NCBI RefSeq assembly: GCF_001485215.1 | Contig: NZ_BBWW01000003.1 | Coordinates: 186,001 to 250,000 of the forward strand | Reading direction: 5' to 3' | Source: Leptolyngbya sp. NIES-2104 | GTDB lineage: Bacteria > Cyanobacteriota > Cyanobacteriia > Leptolyngbyales > Leptolyngbyaceae | DNA: 64,000 nucleotides | Shown: positions 1 through 9,300 of the stretch, piece by piece | Position numbering within the stretch: position 1 is the stretch's first letter | Layout of the letters: each line of letters begins with the position of its first letter | Program-made: the position numbers and the translations under genes | Notes under the pieces: model-generated | Seen by the model: only the letters and a program-made list of their open reading frames with translations | Database searches by the model: none | Told to the model about the DNA's origin: nothing

Positions 1-1087
1 GTGGACGACGCTTGAGCAATTGAAATTTGGCAGTAAGTAAGCGTTCTGTCAAGAGCGCATAGAGAACACCGACAAAAGCAGTACCTGCGATCGCCAGCAC
101 TAAGCTAAAGACCCTCAATCCTAGCGGGATCGGTAGCTCTAGTCTGACTTGCCCAAATAAGTCACCATAGCCACCGAGCAGTAGAATCGCAGTGGTAAAG
201 AACGCATCCTGAAGTGTGAGGTTCGGGTAATGCCACCAGAAAAGTAGCGTTCCGAGTAAGGTTAATGAGCCGATCGTTGCCCCTGAGACGATCGCGACTT
301 TCTGAGTTTGGCTGCTACTTTGCCAGATCGGTTGTAATCCTTGTTTGATACTTTGATTTTTGAATAAACTTACAACAGTTGAAAAATCTATTTTCTGCTG
401 TGATTTTTTGTGCCGTCTTTGCTGTGGGATTTCAGCCACTTCAGCGTAAGCGATCGTATCTCCTGCGCTAATGATTCGCTCTCGATCCCAATCATGAAAG
501 GCAGATTGATTGCAGGACAGAACAATTCGAGTAGAGCTATTGAGTTCATACAGTTTACGGCGATCGCACCAAGCGTGATCTGGTACAATTTGCTGCTGCA
601 CGATCCGCACGAGTTGATTGCTTAAGCGAAACAATCCAACCGTTTCCTGTTTGAGTGCAGCTAGAGCAAATGCTGGCGCGGGCAGTTGTGTCGCTTCAAA
701 GGCAACAAAGTTTCCAAGTTGCTGTTCTAAAAGCTGATTCAAGTTTTGCTGGTCAGAGCGAATCACGAGGCGAACGGTAGAATTAAGCGATCGCGCCACA
801 AAAGCCGCCTGCACATTCACCGTTTCACTACTTGTTACTAATAAAATTGCGTGGCATTGGGTAATTTTCGCTCGTTGAAGTACGTCCAGTTGCCGACAGT
901 CTCCAATGACTAAATCATCTAACAGCGTCGGTAGTTCCGCCATTTCCCAGCTTTTGCTTGTAGCTTCTTCGATCGCAATCACCCTTACCCCAAATTCCTT
1001 GAGGTAGCGAACGCACTGCTGCCCCAAACTACCTAAACCGCAGACCAAAATAAACTCAGACGCTTCAGGCTGGATGTTCTCGGTCAT
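1..1087 (-). CDS. TrkA-N / ion-channel family membrane protein (3' end outside window)
   Basis: The reading frame is open from an ATG at 1087 to the window edge, giving about 362 residues with the C-terminus missing. The N-terminus has a Rossmann nucleotide-binding motif (VCGLGSLGQ, about residues 14-22) followed by a TrkA-N (RCK)-like domain; a second RCK-like stretch follows at about 130-230. Hydrophobic segments appear near residues 270-355 (SGATIGSLTLLGTLLFWW and a segment with GGYGDLFG, which resembles a K+ filter loop). Known relatives bind NAD(H) and gate or form K+ channels at the plasma membrane. The order, RCK domains first and pore second, fits cyanobacterial potassium-channel-like proteins. 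Transport substrate and C-terminus cannot be judged from here. Confidence 0.75.
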   Translation of the reverse strand, partial: MTENIQPEASEFILVCGLGSLGQQCVRYLKEFGVRVIAIEEATSKSWEMAELPTLLDDLVIGDCRQLDVLQRAKITQCHAILLVTSSETVNVQAAFVARSLNSTVRLVIRSDQQNLNQLLEQQLGNFVAFEATQLPAPAFALAALKQETVGLFRLSNQLVRIVQQQIVPDHAWCDRRKLYELNSSTRIVLSCNQSAFHDWDRERIISAGDTIAYAEVAEIPQQRRHKKSQQKIDFSTVVSLFKNQSIKQGLQPIWQSSSQTQKVAIVSGATIGSLTLLGTLLFWWHYPNLTLQDAFFTTAILLLGGYGDLFGQVRLELPIPLGLRVFSLVLAIAGTAFVGVLYALLTERLLTAKFQLLKRRP

Positions 1088-1276
1088 AGCTTTACGGCTG
1101 CGATTTGCTTGATTCTATTCTAAGAACAACGATTGGGTGATGTCAAAGAAAAATTCAGCTTTCTTAGCTTGTTTTTTGATTCAATACCGCTTCTGTTCGG
1201 GCAAGTAATGATCGCGACCACACGATTCTGATCTTGTCGGCTATCACCAGTTGGAGAAGGTTAGAATGCTGAGAAT

Positions 1277-1825
1277 TTATTTTCCGTAGTGATGCTCCAG
1301 CAACGTTCTTAGCATATCGACGATCGAGATTCCTTCTTCAACAGCCTGCGCTTTGATCGCTTTATGTAGCGGTTTCGGAATGTCTAAGGTAAGCCGCTTC
1401 ATCTTGACTGCCTTTCCAGAAGCTTGCTCTTTTTCTTTTGCTGCCTTTTTAGTAACTGGAGCAGCTTCCTCAGTGACAGGCTCGATCGTTTGCAGGTTCG
1501 TTGCTTTCCCAGCAGTATGAATCTGGTTTTCTGCCACCGACTCTTCCGCCACAGTAAGCTCGGCAACCTGCTCTTTTTCTTTGACCAACCTGTTAGCAAC
1601 GGGAGTCGTTTCCTCAGCGAAAGGTTCAGTCGATCGCGATTTAGCTGCGCTCTTCTTGGCAATACGGGCTGATTTTTCTGCTCCAGGTTCTTCAGTAATG
1701 CCAGGATCTACGACTGGAAGGGCTACTTCTGGAACCGGTGTGACTGCTTCGTTTTGGACTTGAGCAATGTCTTCCGTAGAAAGTGTTTCAGAAGGTGCAT
1801 CCACTTTGACTTTTTTCCTTGCCAT
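1277..1825 (-). CDS. ribbon-helix-helix (CopG/ParG-like) protein with long disordered N-terminus
   Basis: This 182-residue protein ends in a compact module (about residues 141-182) of the form MKRLTLDIPKPLHKAIKAQA followed by EEGISIVDMLRTLLE. That is the beta-strand/helix/helix pattern of MetJ/Arc/CopG-type DNA-binding proteins, including plasmid partition factors such as ParG. The first 140 residues are charged, low in complexity and rich in Glu, Lys, Ala and Val. They carry an approximate internal duplication ending in KEKEQ (near residues 84-88 and 130-135). No parA-like ATPase is adjacent. The direct repeats just upstream (1892-1939) are a plausible operator, so autoregulation is likely but inferred. 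Partition and transcriptional repression remain alternative roles. Confidence 0.65.
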   Translation of the reverse strand: MARKKVKVDAPSETLSTEDIAQVQNEAVTPVPEVALPVVDPGITEEPGAEKSARIAKKSAAKSRSTEPFAEETTPVANRLVKEKEQVAELTVAEESVAENQIHTAGKATNLQTIEPVTEEAAPVTKKAAKEKEQASGKAVKMKRLTLDIPKPLHKAIKAQAVEEGISIVDMLRTLLEHHYGK

Positions 1826-2454
1826 GTTTCTATTCGCTCGTCTACCTAAGTATCTATGTTTTGCGCTACGACGCTAAAGAAGTACTGTTCTGTATTTACA
1901 GAAAAGCGCATTTACAGAATACCGTATTTACAGAAAAAAATTACAGATTTACAAAAATCACTGAAGCAACTTTTGCTGTATTCGTTTGCGTTGGAAAGAG
2001 CACAACATACAAAGGAATAAACAGGTATCAATTGGCATCAGTACTTGAGTAAGCTCTCTCTTGATACAGAAAGCCGTAAGGGATTGTTTTAAAGCCTCCT
2101 CACTGCGTTGCTAATCTGCTTCGGAGTGGAATTCGGGGCGAGAGCGATCGAAGCGAAGGGTTTCAAAACACGCCCTAGAGATCGAAGAGCCAAGATTTTT
2201 TTACTCTACAGTCTTTGCAAACGATCGCTATGTTGCTACGAAACACGAACACAACACTCTAACAATTCTAAAATCTAGTCTAACTTAAAGTACTCTTGAA
2301 CAAGCATTAGGCACATCTTAACCCTCAAAGCCTAATGTATGAGTGCTTAGTAAAGACTATAAAATTGCGGCAATCAATATTTCAAAATTAGGAATTGTCA
2401 AAGCCATTCTCACATTTTTGATTCGTTCACCTGTTCCGCAAAAGGGTTTTGCAA
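1826..2454. other. non-coding stretch with iteron-like repeats at one end
   Basis: About 630 bases without a convincing gene. The part next to the ribbon-helix-helix gene holds the direct repeats described at 1892-1955. A 77-codon open frame crosses the repeats but encodes their AT-rich sequence and has no recognisable features. From about 2060 to 2454 I see no gene, no convincing hairpin terminator and no RNA gene. Confidence 0.5.
1892..1955. repeat. three exact-spacing 16-bp direct repeats (iteron/operator-like)
   Basis: Three units begin at 1892, 1908 and 1924, each of the form G(T/C)ATTTACAGAA followed by four variable bases, so the spacing is exactly 16 bp. Degenerate copies follow (ATTACAGA near 1940 and ATTTACAA near 1947). 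They lie 67-130 bp upstream of the start of the ribbon-helix-helix gene. Short direct repeats beside a ParG/CopG-type gene are the usual binding sites of such proteins, or iterons of a replicon. Confidence 0.6.
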
Positions 2455-2571
2455 ATGATCTACCCATTTCAGTCTCCAGTTGAATTGCTAGAAGCTTTGT
2501 ATGCCATGCCTGCGGTTGCAGGAGAATTAAACACTGCTATTCGTTCAACCAGGGCTGATGCTGATGATTAA
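2455..2571 (+). CDS. possible 38-residue leader peptide or gene remnant upstream of the deacetylase
   Basis: ATG at 2455 opens a 38-codon frame (starting MIYPFQSPVELLEALYAMPA) that ends with TAA at 2569-2571 and overlaps the start of the next gene by 14 bases. An AAAAGGG tract precedes the ATG and could act as a ribosome-binding site. The overlap suggests translational coupling, or the frame may be what is left of a longer gene. I do not recognise the sequence. Confidence 0.3.
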   Translation: MIYPFQSPVELLEALYAMPAVAGELNTAIRSTRADADD

Positions 2572-3316
2572 GAAATTGACTCGTCTCGCTCAAACCTTGC
2601 GTTTCAATAGTTTGTCGTATTGGTTCAGGCATTACAGTAGTCGAGAGATGACGGTGAGCGATCGACCTTGCCTGATCGTTGCTCCGCACCAAGACGATGA
2701 AACGTTGGGCTGTGGTGGGTTGATTGCACTGAAGCGCCAACTGGACGTTCGGGTTGCAGTTGTCTTTCTCACGGATGGGGGCGGAACTTGTACATCGTTC
2801 ACGAATTACGAATATGAAGTCAATTTACGCCGCCAAGAAGCGATCCTAGCTTTGAATATCTTAGGTGTTTCAGCCTCAGATCTCTATTTTCTCAATTATC
2901 CCGATGGTAAGCTACAGGATCTTTCCGAATCTGATCAGCAGAATTTAGTCACTCAATTGCAGCAGTTGATAAAACACTATGAGGCTGAGGAAATCTATGT
3001 TCCTCATGCTAAAGATGGACATCAGGATCACGAGGCAGCCTGTCAACTCGCCCACACTGCAACCGCGGCAGTCTCCTCTGAAATCACACGATTCCAATAT
3101 CCGATCTGGCTGTTTTGGGAGCGTCCATTTCTATCACAGCTAAAACGGCAAGATTTGGCAGGTGTCCATCGCTTGAACATTGAGGCTGTGAGTACAGAGA
3201 AGCAGAGAGCAATTCGGATTTATCAATCCCAGCTATCAATTCTGCCCTTTGGTTTTCTTAATCCCTATCGGAGTTCAACAGAGTTATTTTTTGTTCAAGC
3301 GATGCAAAAACTATAA
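2558..3316 (+). CDS. PIG-L family deacetylase
   Basis: A 252-residue protein of the PIG-L/LmbE family, zinc enzymes that remove N-acetyl groups from GlcNAc-type sugars. The metal-binding signature PHQDDETLGCGG (about residues 43-54) and the second motif HAKDGHQDHEAA (about 151-162) are both intact; the AHPDD-type His-Asp-Asp and the distal HxDH residues bind zinc in the family. VVFLTDGG lies between them. The start could be ATG 2558 or ATG 2564. A methyltransferase-like gene and a GT4 glycosyltransferase follow within 3 kb, so a role in building a surface glycan or a glycosylated small molecule is likely, but the substrate is not evident. Confidence 0.85.
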   Translation: MLMIKKLTRLAQTLRFNSLSYWFRHYSSREMTVSDRPCLIVAPHQDDETLGCGGLIALKRQLDVRVAVVFLTDGGGTCTSFTNYEYEVNLRRQEAILALNILGVSASDLYFLNYPDGKLQDLSESDQQNLVTQLQQLIKHYEAEEIYVPHAKDGHQDHEAACQLAHTATAAVSSEITRFQYPIWLFWERPFLSQLKRQDLAGVHRLNIEAVSTEKQRAIRIYQSQLSILPFGFLNPYRSSTELFFVQAMQKL

Positions 3317-3332
3317 AGGAAAATACTCGCTA

Positions 3333-3572
3333 TTAATGCCCGGAGATGTTAGTGCGAATGACTTGATTTGCTTGACGTGCCTCAGAGTTCTCATCGTCTA
3401 GAGGATCAGGTTGGTCAACATTCTGCCCTTGCGGTGGAACATCTGCAACTGTGGCTTCATTAGAACTCAAGTATTCTTGCTGCAAAGGGTCTTTTTTTGC
3501 AGCTTGTTTTAACTCAGTTGGATTAGGAGTTTGAAAGGGAATATCTTTCTTGTTAGAAACACTATCGCTCAT
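3333..3572 (-). CDS. small hydrophilic hypothetical protein
   Basis: A 79-residue, acidic, proline- and glutamine-rich protein with no hydrophobic segment and no cysteine, probably largely disordered. It is convergent with the deacetylase gene, 16 bp away. It resembles the short low-complexity conserved hypotheticals common in cyanobacterial genomes, and I can assign no function. Confidence 0.45.
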   Translation of the reverse strand: MSDSVSNKKDIPFQTPNPTELKQAAKKDPLQQEYLSSNEATVADVPPQGQNVDQPDPLDDENSEARQANQVIRTNISGH

Positions 3573-3750
3573 AGTATGCTTACCAGTTGTAAGAGTTCTA
3601 AATCAAAATTTAGATGTTGTGCGATCGCGCTACATCTTACAGAAGAGATAGATTCAAGTGATCTAGACAACATATAAAGCAAAATGATTTACCTTAATAT
3701 TGCCCTATTGCAATGTGTTCAGATTTCATTCAGCATTTACCCAAAAGACT

Positions 3751-4452
3751 ATGACTGTAGACGATTCAAATTCTGATCGGTTTAACGGCATTGTTCGATC
3801 TCTGCGTCGATCTGCGGCTCGGAATCCGATCGTGCGAAAGTTATATTACTCAAAGATTCAGCGCCCAGATTTGCCGAATGGAATTGGGATGTCGCTCTAT
3901 CAAGCCCGATCGTCGTGGGTGCTCCAACCTGATTCTTGTCCGTGTGATATTCAGTTTGTTGAATATCTCAAACAGCACAACATTCAGAGCAAAAGTATTT
4001 TTCACTTCGGAACCGGAGAGCATCATTTCGTGGGGCTTCAGAATCAACAATTTGATCAACCCAATGAAATTTTCGGCATCACCGCATCTGCTCCCGAACA
4101 TCAGAGCTATGTTCAATTGGTGTTAAAGAACACAGAACTCCCGAAATACTACAAAGTTTTATTTGCTGACATCTACACCCTGACGGCTCATACGCTGCCG
4201 ACTTTCGACCTTGTGACTTTATTTCACTTGTGTGAGTTCTATCTGCCTGAGAATGCTTCTCTCATTCACCAAAATGATGCAACCCTGCTGCAATTATTTT
4301 TAGATAAACTGAATCCAGAGGGAAGAATTCTCTTTTATTTAGGTTCGCAAAAGTGGCAAGCGGCTAAATCGATCGTTCAAACGTTTGAAGCAGCAGGAAA
4401 AATTAAGCAGATTGATCAGTACGAAAGCTTACTGATTTATGCAAAGAATTAA
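3751..4452 (+). CDS. SAM-dependent methyltransferase-like protein
   Basis: About 233 residues from ATG 3751; an in-frame TTG at 3700 would add 17 residues, but the sequence after 3751 looks more natural as an N-terminus. The middle contains SIFHFGTGEHHFVG, similar to motif I (a hydrophobic strand then G-x-G) of class I methyltransferases. TFDLVTLFHLCEFY fits the post-II strand, and LLQLFLDKLNPEGRILFYLG matches the typical 'L.P.G.l' strand. The fold is therefore inferred from these blocks. It sits between a PIG-L deacetylase and a GT4 glycosyltransferase, which suggests a glycan or natural-product locus. Confidence 0.55.
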   Translation: MTVDDSNSDRFNGIVRSLRRSAARNPIVRKLYYSKIQRPDLPNGIGMSLYQARSSWVLQPDSCPCDIQFVEYLKQHNIQSKSIFHFGTGEHHFVGLQNQQFDQPNEIFGITASAPEHQSYVQLVLKNTELPKYYKVLFADIYTLTAHTLPTFDLVTLFHLCEFYLPENASLIHQNDATLLQLFLDKLNPEGRILFYLGSQKWQAAKSIVQTFEAAGKIKQIDQYESLLIYAKN

Positions 4453-4453
4453 T

Positions 4454-5599
4454 TCACTTGTAGTCTACAAGCTGCTTTTTTGATTCCTGTTGGGTTGAAA
4501 CATCTAAGACTTGAACATATTGATGAATAATCCGCTCGATCGCAAATGCTTTGGCGCGTTGTTTGAGTAGTTCAGCGTTGAGCGGGTCGCGAAGGGTTGC
4601 GAGAATCCCTTCGGCAAGCTCGTTTGGATTCGCGATCGATACAAGCCGTCCATACTTTCCAGCCTCTAGAATTTCCGTCGGTCCGCTTCCACAATTTGTT
4701 GCCACAACTGGCGTTCCGACTGCCATTGATTCAACTAAAACATTGCCAAACGCTTCGATCACAGACGAAAGCACAAAGACGGAAGCTCCTGCCATATACG
4801 GATAGGGATTTTCGACAAATCCTGGCAAGGCAACACAGGAATCAATGTCCATTTGACGGATCAGCGCTTCTAACTGCGGTCTTTGCTCCCCATCACCTAA
4901 GATCATCAAACGACAGGGTAACTGCTGACGCACGATCGCAAATGCTCGAATCAGGGTGCCAAAATCTTTGTCTTTTACTAGTCGTCCAGCCCCCAAAATG
5001 ACTGGCAGTTGTCCAGGCTCAAGCCAAGGATGCGATATTTTATTCAGTTCTATAGAAGGCATCGTAATCGGATTCGGGATCACATGAATCTGTTGTAGTG
5101 ATATTCCTGTAATCGATGCAATGCTCTTGGCAACGCCGCTAGAAACTGCAACAATTCCGTCTGCCAGACGGTAGGAATAGCGAATCAGAAAAGGCTTGAT
5201 CCAGGTCTTCAAGTCTTCAACAGGTTCGGGCAAGTTGATGTGTAGGCTAACAATGACGCGAGTTGAGACACCAGATACGTGTTTGGCAAAGGAAGCAACG
5301 TTGATGTTGTCGAGAATGGAAAGTAAAACGGTCGGCTGTTCGCGCTGAAAATACTGTTTCAGTCCACAAAATCTGCCCACAATACCAGGGCTTGTAAAAT
5401 TAATGATTCTGACTCGCGCATCGACTTGGTTTAAAAATGCCCCACCTGCCTCTTGCAGCACTAAATCAACGTTGAAGCCCCGATCAACCAAGGCATGAGC
5501 AAGATTCAATGCAACTCGCTGTGCTCCACCGATCGCAAGTGAGGGAACAAAAATAGCAATATGAGTATTCTGGGAACCTTGCTCGAATCTTGAAGTCAT
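4454..5599 (-). CDS. glycosyltransferase family 4 (GT-B fold)
   Basis: A 381-residue protein with the full GT4 pattern. The N-terminal domain opens with IAIFVPSLAIGGAQRVALNL (the GGAxR donor-loop motif). The C-terminal domain has GRLVKDKDFGTLIRAF, then LPGFVENPYPYMAGASVFVL, and the E-x7-E region SSVIEAFGNVLVESMAVGTP (both Glu present). These enzymes transfer sugars from nucleotide donors with retention of configuration, usually at the inner membrane face. It is convergent with the methyltransferase-like gene, with stop codons nearly touching. Acceptor and sugar are not predictable. Confidence 0.88.
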   Translation of the reverse strand: MTSRFEQGSQNTHIAIFVPSLAIGGAQRVALNLAHALVDRGFNVDLVLQEAGGAFLNQVDARVRIINFTSPGIVGRFCGLKQYFQREQPTVLLSILDNINVASFAKHVSGVSTRVIVSLHINLPEPVEDLKTWIKPFLIRYSYRLADGIVAVSSGVAKSIASITGISLQQIHVIPNPITMPSIELNKISHPWLEPGQLPVILGAGRLVKDKDFGTLIRAFAIVRQQLPCRLMILGDGEQRPQLEALIRQMDIDSCVALPGFVENPYPYMAGASVFVLSSVIEAFGNVLVESMAVGTPVVATNCGSGPTEILEAGKYGRLVSIANPNELAEGILATLRDPLNAELLKQRAKAFAIERIIHQYVQVLDVSTQQESKKQLVDYK

Positions 5600-5880
5600 G
5601 AAACGCGCTGTGAATGAGCAGCCATAAAAGAATAGAGCTTTCCTCTCAACAGATTGGCATGTACCATAACTGCTATTTTGAACAACTCTTCAGCATTATA
5701 AAGACTGTCCCAAGCGTAAAACGCTGTAGTAAAAAAAACATTAAGTTCATTTAATTAATTAGTTAAGAAAAAGCGATCGTAAGTTGAGCGGCTAATCTCA
5801 GGCTTTATCAAAAGCTACCGAAAGCATAGTTAGCAGCATTTCTGGTGTCGTTCAGATCACATCAAAGCCACAAACCAAAA

Positions 5881-6077
5881 TTATTCCTGATTCGTCTCGG
5901 TTTGACCGAGAATGAGCGCATCCACGATCGCAATTTGTCGATCGACATCAACCTCAGTCACAATCCAACTGATGGATAGCCGTGATTGTTCAAAGCTACC
6001 AGGATCGCTTCTTCGGATGCAGCCACAGAATCATATAAAGTCACTTCGATTGTAATTAAACGAGCTGCACTGGTCAT
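5881..6077 (-). pseudogene. frameshifted small gene remnant
   Basis: An ATG at 6077 opens a frame reading MTSAARLITIEVTLYDSV then EEAILVALNNHGY, which stops early. Restoring one base after the HGY codons gives ISWIVTEVDVDRQIAIVDAL and a natural stop (TAA at 5881-5883), for a 65-residue protein. The total length, 197 nt, is one short of a multiple of three. The continuation across the shift is sensible protein sequence, so a single-base deletion in a small conserved protein is the simplest reading. The family is not recognised. Confidence 0.5.
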
Positions 6078-6216
6078 CTTTTAATCTTCGATTAACTCAG
6101 CACATTTTTCAATGCTGAAGCGCCTCCCTTTCATCCATCTAGAGAGAGAAGATTGCGAAGTTCACAGAGTCTTTATGAACATCAAGCGGAAGTGAGGTTT
6201 CAGTAATTGCACAGAG

Positions 6217-6246
6217 CATTAAAGAGACGTTAGCAATTCCTTAAAG
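6217..6246 (+). promoter_or_regulatory. candidate Pho box (three octamers at 11-bp period)
   Basis: Three octamers, CATTAAAG (6217), CGTTAGCA (6228) and CCTTAAAG (6239), share the pattern C-N-TTA-R-M-R and are separated by exactly 3 bp. They end 75 bp before the start of the nucleotidase/phytase/nuclease gene. Cyanobacterial PhoB-type (SphR) boxes are tandem 8-bp repeats related to CTTAACCT with 3-bp spacers. The spacing fits well; the base match is only partial. Confidence 0.35.
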
Positions 6247-6321
6247 TTTGTATGAGATGAATGTGATCTGTCAGGCTATTGCGCTCTGAAGTCCGCACAC
6301 ATTCAACCCAAGACACGAACG

Positions 6322-9300
6322 ATGGCATTTCAACTTCAAATTTTGCACGCCTCTGATTTTGAAGCTGGTATTCCGGCAATTACGGATGCAGTCAACTTTT
6401 CAACCGTTATTAATGCTCTAAGAGACGACTACGCAAACACACTTCTTCTGTCTTCGGGTGATAACTATATTCCTGGTCCCTTCTTTTCGGCAGCGAGTGA
6501 CCCAGCACTGCGACAAGTGTTGGGTCGCGAAGGCGTTGGGCGGGCAGACATCAGCATCTTAAATGAGATTGGCTTTCAAGTTTCGGCGTTTGGAAATCAT
6601 GAATTTGATCTCGGACCTAACACCGTTTCCACTTTAATCGGCGCTGATCAAGGCTATCGAGGAAGCCAATTTCCCTACCTCAGCACAAATTTAGATTTTT
6701 CGAGAGACACGAACCTGAATCGGTTTATTGTCCCTGACGGACAAGCTCCTCGCCCGAATAGCATCGCGAAGAGCGTTGTTGTGACGATCGACGGTGAACG
6801 AGTTGGCATTATTGGAGCGACAACGCCCACACTGCCCTCGATTTCGTCACCAGGGCAAAACATTATTGTTACGCCTCAACCCTTTGCTGGAGCACCAACC
6901 CCGGAACAGCTTGATGCCTTGACTCAAATTATTCAAACGGAAGTGAATAATCTGACCAGTGCAGGCGTGAACAAAGTTGTTGTGTTAGCGCATATGCAGC
7001 AGTTGTTCATTGAGCGAGAGCTAGCAAAACGCTTGTCAAACGTTGATATTATCATTGCGGGTGGATCTCACACATTGCTGGCAGATGACAACGATCGCAT
7101 TCGTCCCGGAGATACCGCAGGTGGAATTTATCCATTGATTGAACAGTCTCCAACGGGATCAGTGTTAGTTCTGAACACCGCTGCGAACTATGAATATGTA
7201 GGACGGTTAGTTGCTGAATTTGATGCACAAGGCAATATTGATCTATCTAAACTTGATTCTGTAATTAATGGCGCTTACGCAACAGATGATGCAAATGTTT
7301 CTGCACTGATTGCCACCAATCCGGGAACACCTGATCCTGAAGTTGTAGCAATTGCTCAAACTCTGCGAGATCAAGTGGTTGTGCCTAAAGATCGCACTAT
7401 CTTTGGAAGTACCAGTGTCTTTCTTAATGGGACTCGTGAAGATGTTCGGACTCAGGAGACGAACTTAGGCAACCTGACAGCGGATGCAAATCTATTTGTT
7501 GCCAGAGAGGTCGATTCGAGTGTTGTGATCTCGCTCAAAAACGGTGGCGGCATTCGAGATAATATTGGACAAGTCAGCGGTGCAGGAGGAGCAACGGGAG
7601 CTGTCGATCGATTACCTCCTGCTGCGAATCCGCTGTCTGGAAAACAAGAAGGACAAATTTCTCAACTCGATATCGAAAATTCCCTCCGCTTTAACAATGG
7701 ATTAACCTTAGTAACCGTCACTGCCGCACAACTTAAAGAGTTAGTTGAGCATGGCGTTTCTGGTGTTCGTTCTGGCGCAACTCCTGGAGCTTTCCCACAG
7801 GTTGGAGGATTTCGATTTAGCTTTGATCCCGCTCGAACGGCTCGAACTGCAACAACAGTTGGCGATCGCGTTCGTTCTCTTGCAATCACCGATGAGAACG
7901 GCAACCCAATCGATCAAGTCGTTCTAGATGGGCAGATTGTCGGCGACCCGAATCGCACGTTTCGCATGGTGACGCTGAACTTCTTAGTCGGCGAAACTGG
8001 CGCAGCGACGGGAGGCGATGGTTATCCATTCCCGCAAATTGTTGCAGCAAATCCGACACTTGCCAATCGGTTAGATCTAGTCAACGCCAATGTTCCACGT
8101 ACTGGGGAAGCGACTTTTGCGGCGAACGGAAGTGAACAAGATGCTTTTGCGGAATATTTAGAAGCGATCGACACTTTTAATGCCGCTGATGTTAGCCCGA
8201 TCGCAGACTCACGCATTCGGAATTTAGGGGTTGCCGCTGAGTTCACAAACAATCTTTCGGGTGCTACAAGCGCACTCCGGAAGATTGGAACATTTTCAGG
8301 CACTGGCTCAGAAATTTCTGCTTACGACGCAGGCACGAAACGCTTGTTTGTCGTGTCTGGTCGGTCAACGATGCAGGTGCTAGATATCAGCAATCCGAAC
8401 AATCCGACTCTGGCACAGGAGATTGATCTCTCAGCCTATGGTGCGGGTGCAAATAGTGTTGCTGTAAGCAATGGTTTGGTTGCGATCGCAGTTGAAGCGA
8501 CGACTAAAACTGATCCCGGTCGAGTTGTTTTCTTCAGAGCAGATGGCACTTTCCAAAATGCTGTCACCGTTGGCGCATTGCCAGATATGCTGACGTTTAG
8601 CCCGGATGGAACAAAGGTTTTAGTGGCAAATGAGGGCGAACCGAATAGCTATAATCAAGCTAATTCGGTTGATCCAGTTGGTTCTGTTAGCATTATCGAC
8701 TTGAGTAATGGAGTCGTGAATGCAACCGTGAATACTGCGGGATTCGAGAGTTTTAATGCTCTAAAAGCAGATTTACAAGCAAAAGGTATTCGCATCACAG
8801 GACCGAATGCAACCGTAGCGCAAGATTTGGAGCCTGAGTACATCACAATTTCAGGCGATAATAAAACGGCTTGGGTGACGTTGCAGGAAAATAATGCGAT
8901 CGCAGTGGTTGATATTGCGACATCGAAAGTAACAAGTCTTCTCCCTTTGGGTTTGAAGGATCATAGCAAAGGTTTACCAACGCTGAAAACTTATGAGTTC
9001 AAAGACCTTCCTGTTCTCGGAACAACCGCAACAGTCAATCCGAACAATCCCACTCAAACAACAGCCGGACAAAACATCCGACTGGGTGGCTTTTCTGGAT
9101 TGGTCTTTGAAGGGATTGCGGCAAATGGCAATTTCAAATTTATTACACATACCGATCGCGGTCCGAATGGTGAACCTGGCGATCAGGGTCGCCCGTTTGC
9201 ACTGCCGAATTTCCAGCCACAACTCATTCGATTTGAGTTAAATCAGGCTTCGGGTGAAATTACGTTCACAGAGCGCATTGGTTTAAGTCGCCCCGATGGC

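Larger units (their letters stand above)
5600..6321. other. intergenic region with a broken small gene and a candidate Pho box
   Basis: About 720 bases separate the GT4 gene from the giant nucleotidase gene; both are transcribed outward from here. It contains a frameshifted remnant (5881-6077) and a tandem octamer array (6217-6246), both listed separately. The AT-rich stretch at 5730-5770 could carry the promoter of the glycosyltransferase gene. Nothing else was recognised. Confidence 0.5.

Noticed and set aside
1387-1672. Alternative frames over the ribbon-helix-helix gene
   Set aside because: Low-complexity coding sequence leaves the other frames open; none has sensible protein features.
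1819-2052. 77-codon open frame across the iteron region
   Set aside because: It translates the AT-rich repeats, has no family features and overlaps the promoter of the ribbon-helix-helix gene.
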